64,000 nt of DNA from Acidobacteriota bacterium (GTDB lineage Bacteria > Acidobacteriota > Vicinamibacteria > Vicinamibacterales > UBA2999): contig JAUSDY010000060.1 of the NCBI GenBank assembly GCA_030650395.1, forward strand, positions 1 through 64,000, in the 5' to 3' direction. The notes under the pieces are model-generated. The model was not told the DNA's origin. It did no database searches and worked only from the letters and a program-made list of their open reading frames with translations. The position numbers and the translations under genes are program-made. How positions within the stretch are numbered: position 1 is the first letter of the stretch; the number at the start of each line of letters is the position of its first letter. Shown here one piece after another: positions 24,681-34,298 of the stretch.

Positions 24681-27128
24681 CTACTCAGCCCTCAGTAACG
24701 CAACCGGGTCGAGCCGCTTCACGCGCAACGCGGGAACGATGCTGGCGACGATCGCCACCGTCAGTAGCGTGGCGACGACGGCGAAGAAGGTCAGCGGATC
24801 ATTCGCCTTCACGCCCCAGAGCAGGTTCTGCAGCAAGCCTGACACGCCCAGCGCGACGCCGCAGCCGATTACCAGCCCGGCCACCGCCATGAGAATTCCC
24901 GGCACGGCCGCAGCACGGACGGTTTGACCAACCGTGGCGCCCAGGGCCATCCGGATGCCGAGCTCGCGCGTGCGCTCGGCCACGCCGCTGGCGATCAGGC
25001 CGTGAATGCCGATAGCGGCGAGCAGCAGTGCTGCGCCGCCCAGCAGGCCGACGAGCGTCATCAGCATTCGCTGGCGTCCGAGCGCCGCGCTGCGGACCGC
25101 ATCAACCGGACGAACCGCCGATAACGGCAACTGTGGATCGACTTCGGCCATGGCCGAGCGAATCGCCTGCTCGACCGACGCACCTGGTGCCGGCGCGCGC
25201 ACGATCCACGCTGGCGAGAACCAGCCGTGATACACGCGCAACCCACGCGTCGGAAACTACGAGAACGGCACGTAGATCGCCGGCAGGGCATCGAGCGGGC
25301 CATAGCCGTTGAAGCCGCCGCGCTGCTGAACGTTGTCGGCCACGCCAATCACTTCGCGAACGGCGCCGGCCACCCTCACCTGCTGGCCGACCGGATCGCG
25401 CTCGGCAAAATAGCGGCGGGCAAACGATTCGTTCACGATGATTGCGGGCGGGGCGGTGGCCGTGTCGCGGTCCGAAAACGATCGGCCACGACGCACCGGG
25501 AGCCGCAACGTCTCGAAATAGCCCGGCGACACATAGGTCATCGTCGTGAACCGAAAGTCGCCAGGTTGCCCGCCAGGACCCACGATCTGCGCGCCCATGT
25601 TCAGGATGCGCTCGTACGGCAGCCCCAACGACACCGCCGCCGACTCGATGCCGGGCACGCGCCGCAGCCGCGCGAGGCTGTCGTCGAACAAGCGCGCGAT
25701 GCGCGCGTGATCCTCGTAGCGCGCGTCTTCGAGCGACGCCGAGGCGGCGATCAGGTTGCGGGGTTCGAAGCCTGGAGAGATCGTCTGGAGGTGGACAAAA
25801 GTACGAATCAGCAGTCCGGCAGCGACCAGCAGCACCACGCCAAGCGCGACCTCTGCCATCACCAAAAGGCGCCGCGGCCACCCGCGGGCGCCGCCGGCGA
25901 CCGAACGCGTGCCCCCTTCCGCGAGCGCCGCCTGCACGTCCACGCGCGTGGCGTGGATCGCCGGCACCAGTCCGAACAGGATCGTCGTCAGAAGCGTCAG
26001 CACGACGGCGACGCCCAGGACCCGCGCATCGAGGCCGACGCTCCCCCACGGCGTCAGCAGAAGATCGCTCGCCGACCGATTGAGCACGCGCACCGCAATT
26101 TGACCCAGCACCACGCCGGCCACGCCGCCGATCGCGGAGAGCACGAGGCTTTCCATCAACAGCTGGCGAATCACCGTCCGGCGGTCGCCGCCCAGGGCCA
26201 GGCGAGTCGCGATCTCACGGGTGCGGCGGCCGGCGCGCGCCAGCAACAGTCCAGCAAGATTGACGCAGCCAACCAGCAACACCACGCCAACCGCCGCCGA
26301 CAGCAACAACAGCGGCGTTCGCACGTCGGACGTCATCTCCGCCTGCAGCGGCATCAGGCCGTGACTCACACTGACGCCCGATGCTGAGGTACGGCGACCA
26401 AGCAACGGATCGGCGGCCGCGGCGATTTCGGCGGACGCCTGCGCCCAGCCCACACCGTCGCGCAGCCGGGCGATCACTCCATAGTTGCCACCGCTGCCTT
26501 CACCCTGCGTCGACGGCCGAACCGGGGTCCACAGATCGGCATCCGCGCTGGCGCGAAATGACGCAGGCATGATGCCGACGACCGTGTGAGGTTCGCCCTT
26601 CAGTAGAATCGTCTGTCCGACCACGGCGGCATCGCCGTTGAATGCGGAGTGCCACAGCCGATCGCTCAACACCGCGACTGCAGCGCCGCCCACCACATCT
26701 TCATCGGCGGCAAACTCACGGCCGATCGCCGGCGTGACGCCGAGCACGCGGAAATAGCCGGCGCTGACCCGCTGCGGCGCAACCGTCAGCGCGCGATTCT
26801 CGGCGACGAGACTGATGCGCGCCGAGAGGCCTGACCACACGGCCGCATCGATCGACTTGACCTGGTCTCTGATCGCCTGCCACACCACGCCGGTGAGACC
26901 GGCCGCCACTCGATCGATCGCGACGCCATCTCGCGAGTAGACGAGCGAGACCACCGCCAGGCGCTCCGGCTGCGGATACGGCAGCGGCTTGAGCAGCACC
27001 GCATCGACGAGCGAGAACACCGCCATGTTGGCGCCAATCGCTAGGGCGAGCGTCAGAATGGCTGTGGCTGAGAAGCCGGGTGACTTGATCAGCTGTCGGA
27101 AACCGAGCTTGAGATCGTCGACCAACAT
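24681..27128 (-). pseudogene. ADOP-type ABC permease interrupted by an in-frame TAG
   Basis: Read through, the frame gives 815 codons, the usual size of acidobacterial duplicated orphan permeases. It has an N-terminal membrane span (ATAILTLALAIGANMAVFSLV), a MacB-type periplasmic domain, an FtsX core (LLLLSAAVGVVLLVGCVNLAGLLLARAG), then a second periplasmic domain and a second FtsX core (VGLLGGAALLLAAIGIHGLI). A TAG at 25257-25259 splits it into 623 residues and a downstream part (open from 25241). Both halves are in the same frame, and VPFS*FPTRGL would be normal if the codon were CAG. So one base change disables it, unless the base is a sequencing error. It lies 84 nt downstream of a second ADOP gene. 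No ATPase gene is nearby, as usual for this family. Confidence 0.88.
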
Positions 27129-27143
27129 GCAAAAACTCCCTAG

Positions 27144-27205
27144 ACAGGAGATCGGGAGACCAGGAGCGGTTTGATCAGAATACTCCTGATCTCCTAACCT
27201 CCTGT
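27144..27205. repeat. Inverted repeat of the AGGAGATC family
   Basis: ACAGGAG-ATC-GGGAG-ACC-AGGAG (27144-27166) faces its inverted copy at 27183-27205, 19 of 23 positions matching, with a TTTGATC loop region. It lies in the gap between two same-strand ADOP genes. Confidence 0.75.
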
Positions 27206-27212
27206 GAAGCTC

Positions 27213-29663
27213 TTACTCGGAGCGCAACGCAACTAACGGGCTCACACGGGTCGCGCGGAACGCCGGGATCGCGCTGGCCGCCAGCGCCACGATCACCAGC
27301 GCGATCGGTACCGTCACAAAGGTGACCGGATCGTTGGGCCCGACCTGATACAGCAGGCTCTGCATCGCGCGTGACAACGCAAACGCCGCCAACAGCCCGG
27401 CGACGATGCCGCTGCCGGTGAGGGCAAGGGCCTGCTTCAGCACCAGGCCGACGACCTGCGATCGATCGGCGCCCAGCGCGAGCCGGATGCCGATCTCGTG
27501 CGTGCGGCGCGCGACCAGGTACGCCAGCACGCCGTAGATGCCGACGGCGGCGAGCGTCAGCGCGATGACCGCAAACGCGCCCATCAGGAAACCGGTCAGT
27601 CTTGATGTAGCCAGCGCCGTCGAGACGACGTCCGTCATTGGGCGAATGTTCGAGACCGGCAGGTTGGCGTCGAGCGTGCGGACTTCGTTGCGCACCGCAG
27701 CCGCGATTCCCAGCGGATCGCCGGTGGTGCGCACCACGATGTACGCGGAGCGGACCAGGCCGCCGCCCGTCACGATGTGCCACTGCGTGTGTGGGATGTA
27801 GAACTTCTCTTTGACGATGCCGGTGACGCCGTTGTGCCGCTCGTCGGCGACGATGCCGACGACGGTGACCCACGGATTCTGCATGTTGCCGACCCGGATG
27901 CGGCCGCCGACGACGGCGTTTGGATCCTTCCAATAGGTGCGCGCGAGAGTTTCGTTGATCACCGCGACCGGCTGCGTGTCGCTCGTATCCGATGCCGTGA
28001 ACCAGCGGCCACGCGACAGCCGGGTGCCCATCGCTTCGAACGCGCCGTCCGAGACGATCTGCCAGTCGCCCTTGGCGTTGTTGCCCGGGGTTTCCTCGAA
28101 GCCCTCGACATCAAGACCGTAGTCACCGATCGATGAGGCCAGCGGCAACGATCGCACCACGCCCGCCGACTGGGCACCGGGAAGCGAACGAACCCGCTCG
28201 ACGAGCTGACGATAGCACGCCACCACTTTTTCAGGCGTGTCGTACCGCGCCGCCGGCAGCGACACCTGCATCGTCAACATCCGTTGCGGGTTGAAGCCGA
28301 GGTCGATGCGCCCGAGCTCGGACAGGCTGCGAATCATCAACCCCGCGCCAATCACGAGCACGACGGCGAGCGCAACTTCGGCGGCGACGAGCAGGCCGCG
28401 CAGGCGCTGTCGCGCGCCGCCGACGGTGGACTGCTGATTGCCCTCGCGAAGAGAATCCACCAGATTCAACCGCAGCGTCTTCAGCGCGGGGACGAGGCCG
28501 AATACCAGCGTCGTGATCACGCCAAGAATCAGCGTGAAGAGCACCACGGTGAGATCGAGGCGGACCGGTGCGAGCGGCGGCAGGCTGGTGGGGTCGAGCG
28601 TCATCAGTACGCGCAAGCCGGCGGCGGCAAGGCCAAGGCCGAGCACCGCGCCAAGCACCGCGAGCACGACGCCTTCGGTGAGCAGTTGCCGCACCAGCCG
28701 ATCCGGCGCGGCGCCGATGGCCGTGCGCACGGCCATCTCGCGCAGGCGCGCATCGCCGCGAACGAGAAGCAGGTTGGCCACATTCGCGCATGAGATCAGC
28801 AAGAGAAAACCGACCGCGCCGGTCAGCAGCCACATCGCGGGACGCACGCCGCCGCGGATCTCTTCATCGAGCGGCACGGCAAACGCCGTGAACTTCATCG
28901 CGGCTGGATACGCGCCTTGCTCGGTGAGCCGCGCGGCAATCGCGCGCAGCTCGTCGCTGGCCGACGCCGCCGTCTGCCCCGGCGCGAGCACGGCCGCGCC
29001 GAACAGCCCGTGGTTGCGCGTCAGGTTCTGTTCGTCGATCTGCTGCGGCCGCCACAATTGGGTCGGCTCGGCTGCATCGGAAGTGAAGTCGGTCGGGAGG
29101 CGGAAACCCTCTGGCATCACGCCGATGACCTCGACCGGCACGTCGTTGATCATCAAAGTGCGCCCGATGATCGACGGGTCGCCGTTGTAGCGGGACTGCC
29201 AGAGCGGATAACCCAGCACCGCCAGCTGCGGGCCGTTGGGGCGATCCTCGTCGGGCGTGAACATGCGCCCGAGCATCGGCCGCGCGCCGAGCACGTCGAG
29301 CGTGTTGGCGGTTACGAAGCCGACGCCGACGCGAACCGGCTCGCCGTCGCCGGTCAGGTTCTGCTCACCTGTGCCCCACGCGGCGATCGCCGACATCGTT
29401 TTCGACATGTTGCGAAAGTCGACGATCTCGGCGTCGGCGATCCAGGTCTTGTCGAAGCTGATCCAGCGGGTGAAGAGCTGCACCCGGCGCTCCGGCTCCG
29501 AGTACGGCAGCGGCGTCACCAGCACGGCCTTGACGACGCTGAAGATGGCTGAGGTGGCGCCGATGCCGAGGGCGAGGGTGATGAGCGCAGCTGCCGCAAA
29601 CCCGGGGCTTTTCAACAACCCGCGCACGCCACCGATGATGTCTTGCTTGAGTCCGTCAAACAT
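27213..29663 (-). CDS. ADOP-type ABC transporter permease
   Basis: 816 residues from ATG 29663 (MFDGLKQDI); an ATG at 29672 adds three residues. The architecture is duplicated: N-terminal span (AAALITLALGIGATSAIFSV), first MacB_PCD domain, FtsX core (WLLTGAVGFLLLISCANVANLLLVRGDARLREMAVR), a second span near 430-455, second MacB_PCD domain, and a final FtsX core (GAFAVIALTLAAVGIYGVLAYLVARRTHEIGIRLALG). The family is related to MacB and the lipoprotein-releasing permeases and is taken to drive efflux or act mechanically at the periplasmic face with an ATPase coded elsewhere. No substrate is known. It lies in tandem with the broken paralogue. Confidence 0.92.
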   Translation of the reverse strand: MFDGLKQDIIGGVRGLLKSPGFAAAALITLALGIGATSAIFSVVKAVLVTPLPYSEPERRVQLFTRWISFDKTWIADAEIVDFRNMSKTMSAIAAWGTGEQNLTGDGEPVRVGVGFVTANTLDVLGARPMLGRMFTPDEDRPNGPQLAVLGYPLWQSRYNGDPSIIGRTLMINDVPVEVIGVMPEGFRLPTDFTSDAAEPTQLWRPQQIDEQNLTRNHGLFGAAVLAPGQTAASASDELRAIAARLTEQGAYPAAMKFTAFAVPLDEEIRGGVRPAMWLLTGAVGFLLLISCANVANLLLVRGDARLREMAVRTAIGAAPDRLVRQLLTEGVVLAVLGAVLGLGLAAAGLRVLMTLDPTSLPPLAPVRLDLTVVLFTLILGVITTLVFGLVPALKTLRLNLVDSLREGNQQSTVGGARQRLRGLLVAAEVALAVVLVIGAGLMIRSLSELGRIDLGFNPQRMLTMQVSLPAARYDTPEKVVACYRQLVERVRSLPGAQSAGVVRSLPLASSIGDYGLDVEGFEETPGNNAKGDWQIVSDGAFEAMGTRLSRGRWFTASDTSDTQPVAVINETLARTYWKDPNAVVGGRIRVGNMQNPWVTVVGIVADERHNGVTGIVKEKFYIPHTQWHIVTGGGLVRSAYIVVRTTGDPLGIAAAVRNEVRTLDANLPVSNIRPMTDVVSTALATSRLTGFLMGAFAVIALTLAAVGIYGVLAYLVARRTHEIGIRLALGADRSQVVGLVLKQALALTGSGIVAGLLAAFALSRAMQSLLYQVGPNDPVTFVTVPIALVIVALAASAIPAFRATRVSPLVALRSE

Positions 29664-29727
29664 TGCGCACACCCCTATCCTGCGGTGTTGGACGGGGCAG
29701 CGCGCCGAAGGGTTGGCAGCTTCGGCG

Positions 29728-29913
29728 CCTGCCGGGAGGGCACTTCTCGTCGGGAGGGCAACTCTTGTCGGGAGGGCACGCCTTGTCGGGATTGCACTTC
29801 TTGACGGAAAACGCGTGTGCGGAATTTCGTGACGACAAGAAGCACGCTCCCGACGGGTGGTTCCCTCCCGACAAGGCGTGCCCTCCCGACAAGAGGTTCC
29901 CTCCCGGCAAGAG
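29728..29913. repeat. Long inverted repeat of 18-nt units
   Basis: Left units such as CTTGTCGGGAGGGCACGC (29728-29805) are mirrored by right units such as GCGTGCCCTCCCGACAAG (29835-29913). It fills most of the 266-nt gap between two divergent genes; frames across it give P/D/K- or S/G-rich repeats that I do not regard as protein. Confidence 0.8.
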
Positions 29914-29914
29914 T

Positions 29915-29920
29915 TATGAT
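29915..29920 (+). promoter_or_regulatory. -10 box of a possibly leaderless transcript
   Basis: TATGAT ends 9 nt before ATG 29930; the inverted repeat ends immediately upstream. Confidence 0.4.
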
Positions 29921-29929
29921 CTGGCGACC

Positions 29930-31198
29930 ATGAAATCCGCTACCAGTCCCGGTCTGTCAAATTTGGTAAGGGAGCAGATCGCAAAGCCGTCCCCGATCCG
30001 GCAAATCATGAAGATGGCGGAGCGCCAGAACATTCTGGCGATGGGGCTGGACCCGGCGCACGTGATCTCGTTCGGCGGCGGCTGGGTCAACCACGCCGCG
30101 CCCGACGAGTTCAGGCAAGCCTACCAATCGATCGTCTCGGACCCGGAGCTGTTTCACAAGAGCGGCGCCTACACCGCGACGCTCGGCGACATGGAGTGCC
30201 GCGAGCAGATCGCGCGGTTCGAGGAACACCTCTTCGGCGTGCCGCGGCTCGGCGCCGAGCACATCGCGATCGGCATGGGCAGCACGCAGCTGACCCACGA
30301 CCTGTTCCGCACGCTGCTCGACCCGGGCGATACCGTGATGTTGCTCGATCCCACGTACGCCAACTACGAAGGCCAGCTCGCCTTTGCCGTGCCGGGCGTG
30401 ACGATCGTCCGGCTTCGCGTGCTCGATCCGCAAGCGTGGTCGTACCTGCCGGAAACCGATCCAACCGGCATCGCGCGCGAGTTCTCGCGGTTGTTCGACA
30501 CCCATCGCCCGCGCCTCGTGCTGTTCGGCGCGCCCGACAACCCGACGAGCCAGGTGGTGCCGCAAGCGCTCGCGGAGGTGATGCTCGCAAAAACCGCCGA
30601 CGCCGGCGCGTGGCTGGCGATCGATTTTGCGTACAAGTGTCAGTTTTTCCAGACGCCGCCCGCCTACTACGCGTGGTCCCCCGCCGATCACCCCAATGTC
30701 GTTGGCATCCACTCCAACTCGAAATGGGCGCGCGGGCTCGGCAGGCGGCTCGGCTGGCTCGAAGCCGCTCCTGCCGTCGTCGAAGCGATCGAGCGCGTGC
30801 AGCAATGCAGCATTCTGTGCCCCGACACGCTGTCGCAGATGACGATGGCGAAGTATTTGAAGACGGCGATCGGGAACGGATCGCTGCGGAAGTATGTCGA
30901 TGATGCGAACGCGCTCTATAAAAACGCCGCGCGCGTTACGCTCGATGCGATCGATCGGCACCTCGCCCGCCCGCGCCTGGAGCCGTTCGGCGGCCTCTAC
31001 ACTGTGGTCGACATCGGCACCAACGCCGAGGCCTTCGTGCCGAAGGCGCTCAAAGCGACCGGCGTGCTCGTAGTGCCTGGCGGAGGCTTTGGCCCATCGC
31101 TCACCAACGGCGTGCGCATCTCATTCGGCCCGCTGGTGATGGACACCGGCAAGATCGAAGAGGGCCTGGCGCGCCTCGGCGCGTGGATGCGAACCTAG
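29930..31198 (+). CDS. PLP-dependent aminotransferase, class I/II
   Basis: 422 residues from ATG 29930; the open frame to 29663 runs through the repeat array and is rejected. Fold-type I features: ISFGGGWVNHAAP near the N-terminus, GSTQLTHDLFRTLLDPGDTV (cofactor loop), LLDPTYANYEGQL, VLFGAPDNPTSQVVP (the NPT motif), AIDFAYK (Asp and aromatic on the PLP ring), then NSKWARGLGRRLGW, where SK(W) is the Schiff-base lysine and an Arg follows. A C-terminal Arg in RISFG can bind the substrate carboxylate. The amino acid used cannot be named; the group includes 2-aminoadipate and aromatic aminotransferases. Confidence 0.9.
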   Translation: MKSATSPGLSNLVREQIAKPSPIRQIMKMAERQNILAMGLDPAHVISFGGGWVNHAAPDEFRQAYQSIVSDPELFHKSGAYTATLGDMECREQIARFEEHLFGVPRLGAEHIAIGMGSTQLTHDLFRTLLDPGDTVMLLDPTYANYEGQLAFAVPGVTIVRLRVLDPQAWSYLPETDPTGIAREFSRLFDTHRPRLVLFGAPDNPTSQVVPQALAEVMLAKTADAGAWLAIDFAYKCQFFQTPPAYYAWSPADHPNVVGIHSNSKWARGLGRRLGWLEAAPAVVEAIERVQQCSILCPDTLSQMTMAKYLKTAIGNGSLRKYVDDANALYKNAARVTLDAIDRHLARPRLEPFGGLYTVVDIGTNAEAFVPKALKATGVLVVPGGGFGPSLTNGVRISFGPLVMDTGKIEEGLARLGAWMRT

Positions 31199-31638
31199 CC
31201 TCTGTCGTACGGTTGACCGAGGTAGTTCGGGTCGTTCTCCCACCGCACCACCAGCTGCGTGAACATGAACTGAATCGCGAAGCGCTGGTCGGCAATCCTC
31301 ACGATCTGGATCTGCTGGCTGTGCTTCACATGCCAGTCGTAGACCTCGTAAAACAGCGCCGTCCCGATCTCGCACAAGTCCGGGAACTTGCCCGACGACC
31401 TCAGGTGCAGGGTCAACTTGTCGCGGATCAGTCCGATACCGCCGAACCCTAACGAGCTTCTCCGCATGCCATCTTCGAGAATGGCCTTCATATCTCGGAG
31501 CTCGTTGCGAATCTGGTTCAGATTGGTTTGCACGCCGATATCGCCCTGGCCGCTCTGGGCATCTACGGGCGCGGCCATCGCCGCATTCGACAACGTTCCC
31601 AACACTCCGGCAGTCACAACTTCGCGTCGGCTGATCAT
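31195..31638 (-). CDS. Exported protein of unknown function, possible Tat signal
   Basis: 147 residues from ATG 31638, preceded by GGAGGA, which fixes this start against a longer frame to 31818. The N-terminus MISRREVVTAGVLGTLSNAAMAA has paired arginines and a hydrophobic stretch, so export by Tat or Sec is likely. The mature part is probably helical (NLNQIRNELRDMKAIL) and then contains LRSSGKFPDLCEIGTALFYEVYDWHVKH and RFAIQFMFTQLVVRWENDPN. I do not recognise the family. It overlaps the aminotransferase end by 4 nt (convergent) and diverges from the M1 peptidase, 64 nt away. Confidence 0.7.
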   Translation of the reverse strand: MISRREVVTAGVLGTLSNAAMAAPVDAQSGQGDIGVQTNLNQIRNELRDMKAILEDGMRRSSLGFGGIGLIRDKLTLHLRSSGKFPDLCEIGTALFYEVYDWHVKHSQQIQIVRIADQRFAIQFMFTQLVVRWENDPNYLGQPYDRG

Positions 31639-31688
31639 GTCTCCTCCGTAACTGGCAAGCGAACGCCCACAGGGTCTCACAGCTGCAA

Positions 31689-31694
31689 TAGAAT
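31689..31694 (+). promoter_or_regulatory. -10 box of a leaderless transcript
   Basis: TAGAAT ends 8 nt before ATG 31703; no Shine-Dalgarno sequence is seen. Confidence 0.4.
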
Positions 31695-31702
31695 GACGCC
31701 CT

Positions 31703-34273
31703 ATGCGTATCCTTGGTTTGACGATTGCGGCGCTGGCCCTCGCCTCAGGCGCCGGCGCCCAAACCGGCGCGCCGGCTGCCGGCGTGGCGCTCGACCTGGC
31801 CACGCGCCGGGCGGCCATCGTCAGCGGCGTGCGCTACGAGATGTCGCTATCGATCCCCGAGGCGCTGGCTGCTCCGCTGACGGGGACGACGACGATTCGA
31901 TTCGCGCTGGCCGACACGTCGGCGCCGCTGGTGGTCGACTTCGAGACCAGCCGCGAGCACGTCACGTCGGTTGCGGCCAACGGCAAGCCCTCGGTGTTCG
32001 CCTACGTCAACGGCCACATCGTGATCCCTGCCGCGTCGCTCGTGCAAGGTGACAACGCGGTCACGATCGCGTTCAACGCCGGCGACGCGTCGCTCAATCG
32101 CAACAACGACTTTCTTTACACCTTGTTCGTGCCGGCGCGCGCCCGGCTGGCGCTGCCGGTGTTCGATCAGCCTGACATCAAGGGCCGCTGGACCGTCACG
32201 CTCGAGCACCCGGCCGCATGGCAATCGGCCGCCAACGGCGCCGAGATCGATCGCAAGACAACCGGGACGCGCACCACGGTCAGGTTTGCCGAAACGCAAC
32301 CGCTGCCGACCTACCTGGTTGCGTTCATCGCCGGCGATTTCAAGATCGAGACCGCCGAGCGCGACGGACGTACTTTCCGAATGTTCCACCGCGAGACCGA
32401 TGCCGCCAAGGTGGCGCGTAATCGCGACGCGATTTTCGACCTCCACGCGCGCGCCCTCGAGTTTCTCGAGCGCTACACCGGCATTCCGTATGCCTTCGGC
32501 AAGTTCGACTTCGTGGCGATTCCGGCGTTCCAGTTCGGCGGCATGGAGCACGCCGGCAAGATCCTGTACAACGCGTCGGGGCTGCTGCTCGACGAGTCGG
32601 CGACGCAGAACCAGATGCTCGGGCGGGCCTCGGTGATCTCGCACGAGACCGCGCACATGTGGTTCGGCGATCTCGTCACCATGCGCTGGTTCAACGACGT
32701 GTGGATGAAGGAAGTGTTCGCGAACTTCATGGCCGCAAAAATCGTCAACCCGTCGTTCCCGTCGGTGAACCACGAGCTGCGCTTCCTGCTGTCGAACTAC
32801 CCCGCCGCCTACGAAATCGATCGCACGCCTGGCGCCAATCCGATCCGACAGGTGCTCGACAACCTGAACGAAGCCGGCAGCATGTACGGCGCGATCATTT
32901 ACCAGAAGGCGCCGGTCGTGATGCGCCACCTCGAGGCGCTGCTTGGCGAAGATAATTTCCGCGACGGCCTGCGCGACTACTTGCAGCAGCACGCCTTTGC
33001 CAACGCGACGTGGTCGGACCTCATCACCGTGCTCGACGCGCGCACGCCGATCGATCTCCAGGAATGGAGCCGCGTCTGGGTCGACCAGCCGGGCCGCCCC
33101 ACGATCCAGACGGAGCTGACCGTCAAGGACGGCCGCGTCTCGAAGCTGGCCTTCCGCCAGCGCGACCCGCGCGGCCGCAACCTGATCTGGCCGCAGCAGC
33201 TTCGCGTCGCCATCGGCAATCCTTCGGGGCGGCAGATGCTGACCGTGGAGGTGAAAGGTCCGATCACCGAAGTCCCGCAAGCCGCGGGCATGCCGGCTCC
33301 TCGTTACGTGCTGCCGAGCGCCGCGGGATGGGCCTACGGCAATTTCGTCCTCGATCGCGCGACGCTCGAATACCTGACGACATCGTTGCCCGAAATCGAC
33401 GATTCGCTGACACGTGGCAGCGCGTGGGTCACGCTGTGGGATGCGCTGCTCGAAGGGCAGGTGCCGCCGGCGGCGTTCCTGGACTTGAGTCTGCGTTCGC
33501 TGCCACGAGAATCCGACGAGCAGATGACGTCGCGCATTCTCGGCTACGCCTCGAACACCTGGTGGCGGTTTCTCAACACCACCGAACGCGACAGACGCGC
33601 CGCGCGCTTCGAATCGCTGCTGCGAGAAGGCCTGTCGCAGGCTGGCACGCCAAGCCAGAAGGCCGCGTGGTTCGGCACGCTCCGTAACGTCTCACTCACG
33701 CCCGGAACCGTCGGTTGGTTGCAACAAGTGTGGGCGCAGAAGGAGAAGGTGCCCGGCCTCCCGCTCGCGGAAGCCGACTACACCGCGCTGGCGCTCGAGC
33801 TCGCGGTTCGGCAGGTCGATGGCTGGCGCGACGTTCTGCACACGCAGCTTGGCCGCATCGAGAATCCGGATCGCAAAGGCCGGTTCCAGTTCGTGATGCC
33901 CGCGCTGTCGGCCGACGTCGCCGAGCGCGATCGCTGGTTCGCGTCGCTCAAGGATGTGGCGAACCGGCGCCGTGAGCCATGGGTGCTCGAGGGCTTGAAC
34001 TATCTGCATCACCCGTTGCGCGCCGAGGCCGCACGCAAGCACGTGCAGGCGAGCCTCGACATGTTGTGGGAGATTCAGAAGACCGGCGACATCTTCTTTC
34101 CGAAGCGATGGCTGGACGCGACGATGGGCGGGCATTCGTCGAAGGAGGTGGCGGAGACGGTACGCGACTTCCTGAAACACCTGCCTGCGAATTATCCGGA
34201 GCGGCTACGCAACATTACACTGCAGTCGGCGGACGAGTTGTATAGAGCTGCCGACATTACCAAGAACAAATAA
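31703..34273 (+). CDS. Exported M1-family metallo-aminopeptidase
   Basis: 856 residues with a signal peptide (MRILGLTIAALALASGAGAQ). M1 signatures: the substrate-binding GGMEHAG (a GxMEN variant), the zinc site HETAH (His314, His318) and the third ligand Glu337 in WMKEVFANFMA. MYGAIIYQKAPVVMRHLE carries the catalytic Tyr region. A beta domain and a long C-terminal helical ERAP1-like domain (ASNTWWRFL, WFGTLRNVSLTPG) complete the protein, so the length fits PepN-like members. It removes N-terminal amino acids from peptides, here probably in the periplasm. Two exported amidohydrolases follow on the same strand with short gaps (25 and 67 nt), suggesting a peptide-scavenging unit. Confidence 0.94.
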   Translation: MRILGLTIAALALASGAGAQTGAPAAGVALDLATRRAAIVSGVRYEMSLSIPEALAAPLTGTTTIRFALADTSAPLVVDFETSREHVTSVAANGKPSVFAYVNGHIVIPAASLVQGDNAVTIAFNAGDASLNRNNDFLYTLFVPARARLALPVFDQPDIKGRWTVTLEHPAAWQSAANGAEIDRKTTGTRTTVRFAETQPLPTYLVAFIAGDFKIETAERDGRTFRMFHRETDAAKVARNRDAIFDLHARALEFLERYTGIPYAFGKFDFVAIPAFQFGGMEHAGKILYNASGLLLDESATQNQMLGRASVISHETAHMWFGDLVTMRWFNDVWMKEVFANFMAAKIVNPSFPSVNHELRFLLSNYPAAYEIDRTPGANPIRQVLDNLNEAGSMYGAIIYQKAPVVMRHLEALLGEDNFRDGLRDYLQQHAFANATWSDLITVLDARTPIDLQEWSRVWVDQPGRPTIQTELTVKDGRVSKLAFRQRDPRGRNLIWPQQLRVAIGNPSGRQMLTVEVKGPITEVPQAAGMPAPRYVLPSAAGWAYGNFVLDRATLEYLTTSLPEIDDSLTRGSAWVTLWDALLEGQVPPAAFLDLSLRSLPRESDEQMTSRILGYASNTWWRFLNTTERDRRAARFESLLREGLSQAGTPSQKAAWFGTLRNVSLTPGTVGWLQQVWAQKEKVPGLPLAEADYTALALELAVRQVDGWRDVLHTQLGRIENPDRKGRFQFVMPALSADVAERDRWFASLKDVANRRREPWVLEGLNYLHHPLRAEAARKHVQASLDMLWEIQKTGDIFFPKRWLDATMGGHSSKEVAETVRDFLKHLPANYPERLRNITLQSADELYRAADITKNK

Positions 34274-34298
34274 CCAATTACCAATAACCAAGGGTGCC

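Noticed and set aside
25257-25259. Pyrrolysine or other recoding of TAG in the ADOP gene
   Set aside because: TAG ends many normal genes here, and no recoding machinery is visible in the window.
29656-29910. Small ORFs on both strands rich in PPDK or SGG repeats
   Set aside because: They are translations of the 18-nt inverted repeat and have no independent support.
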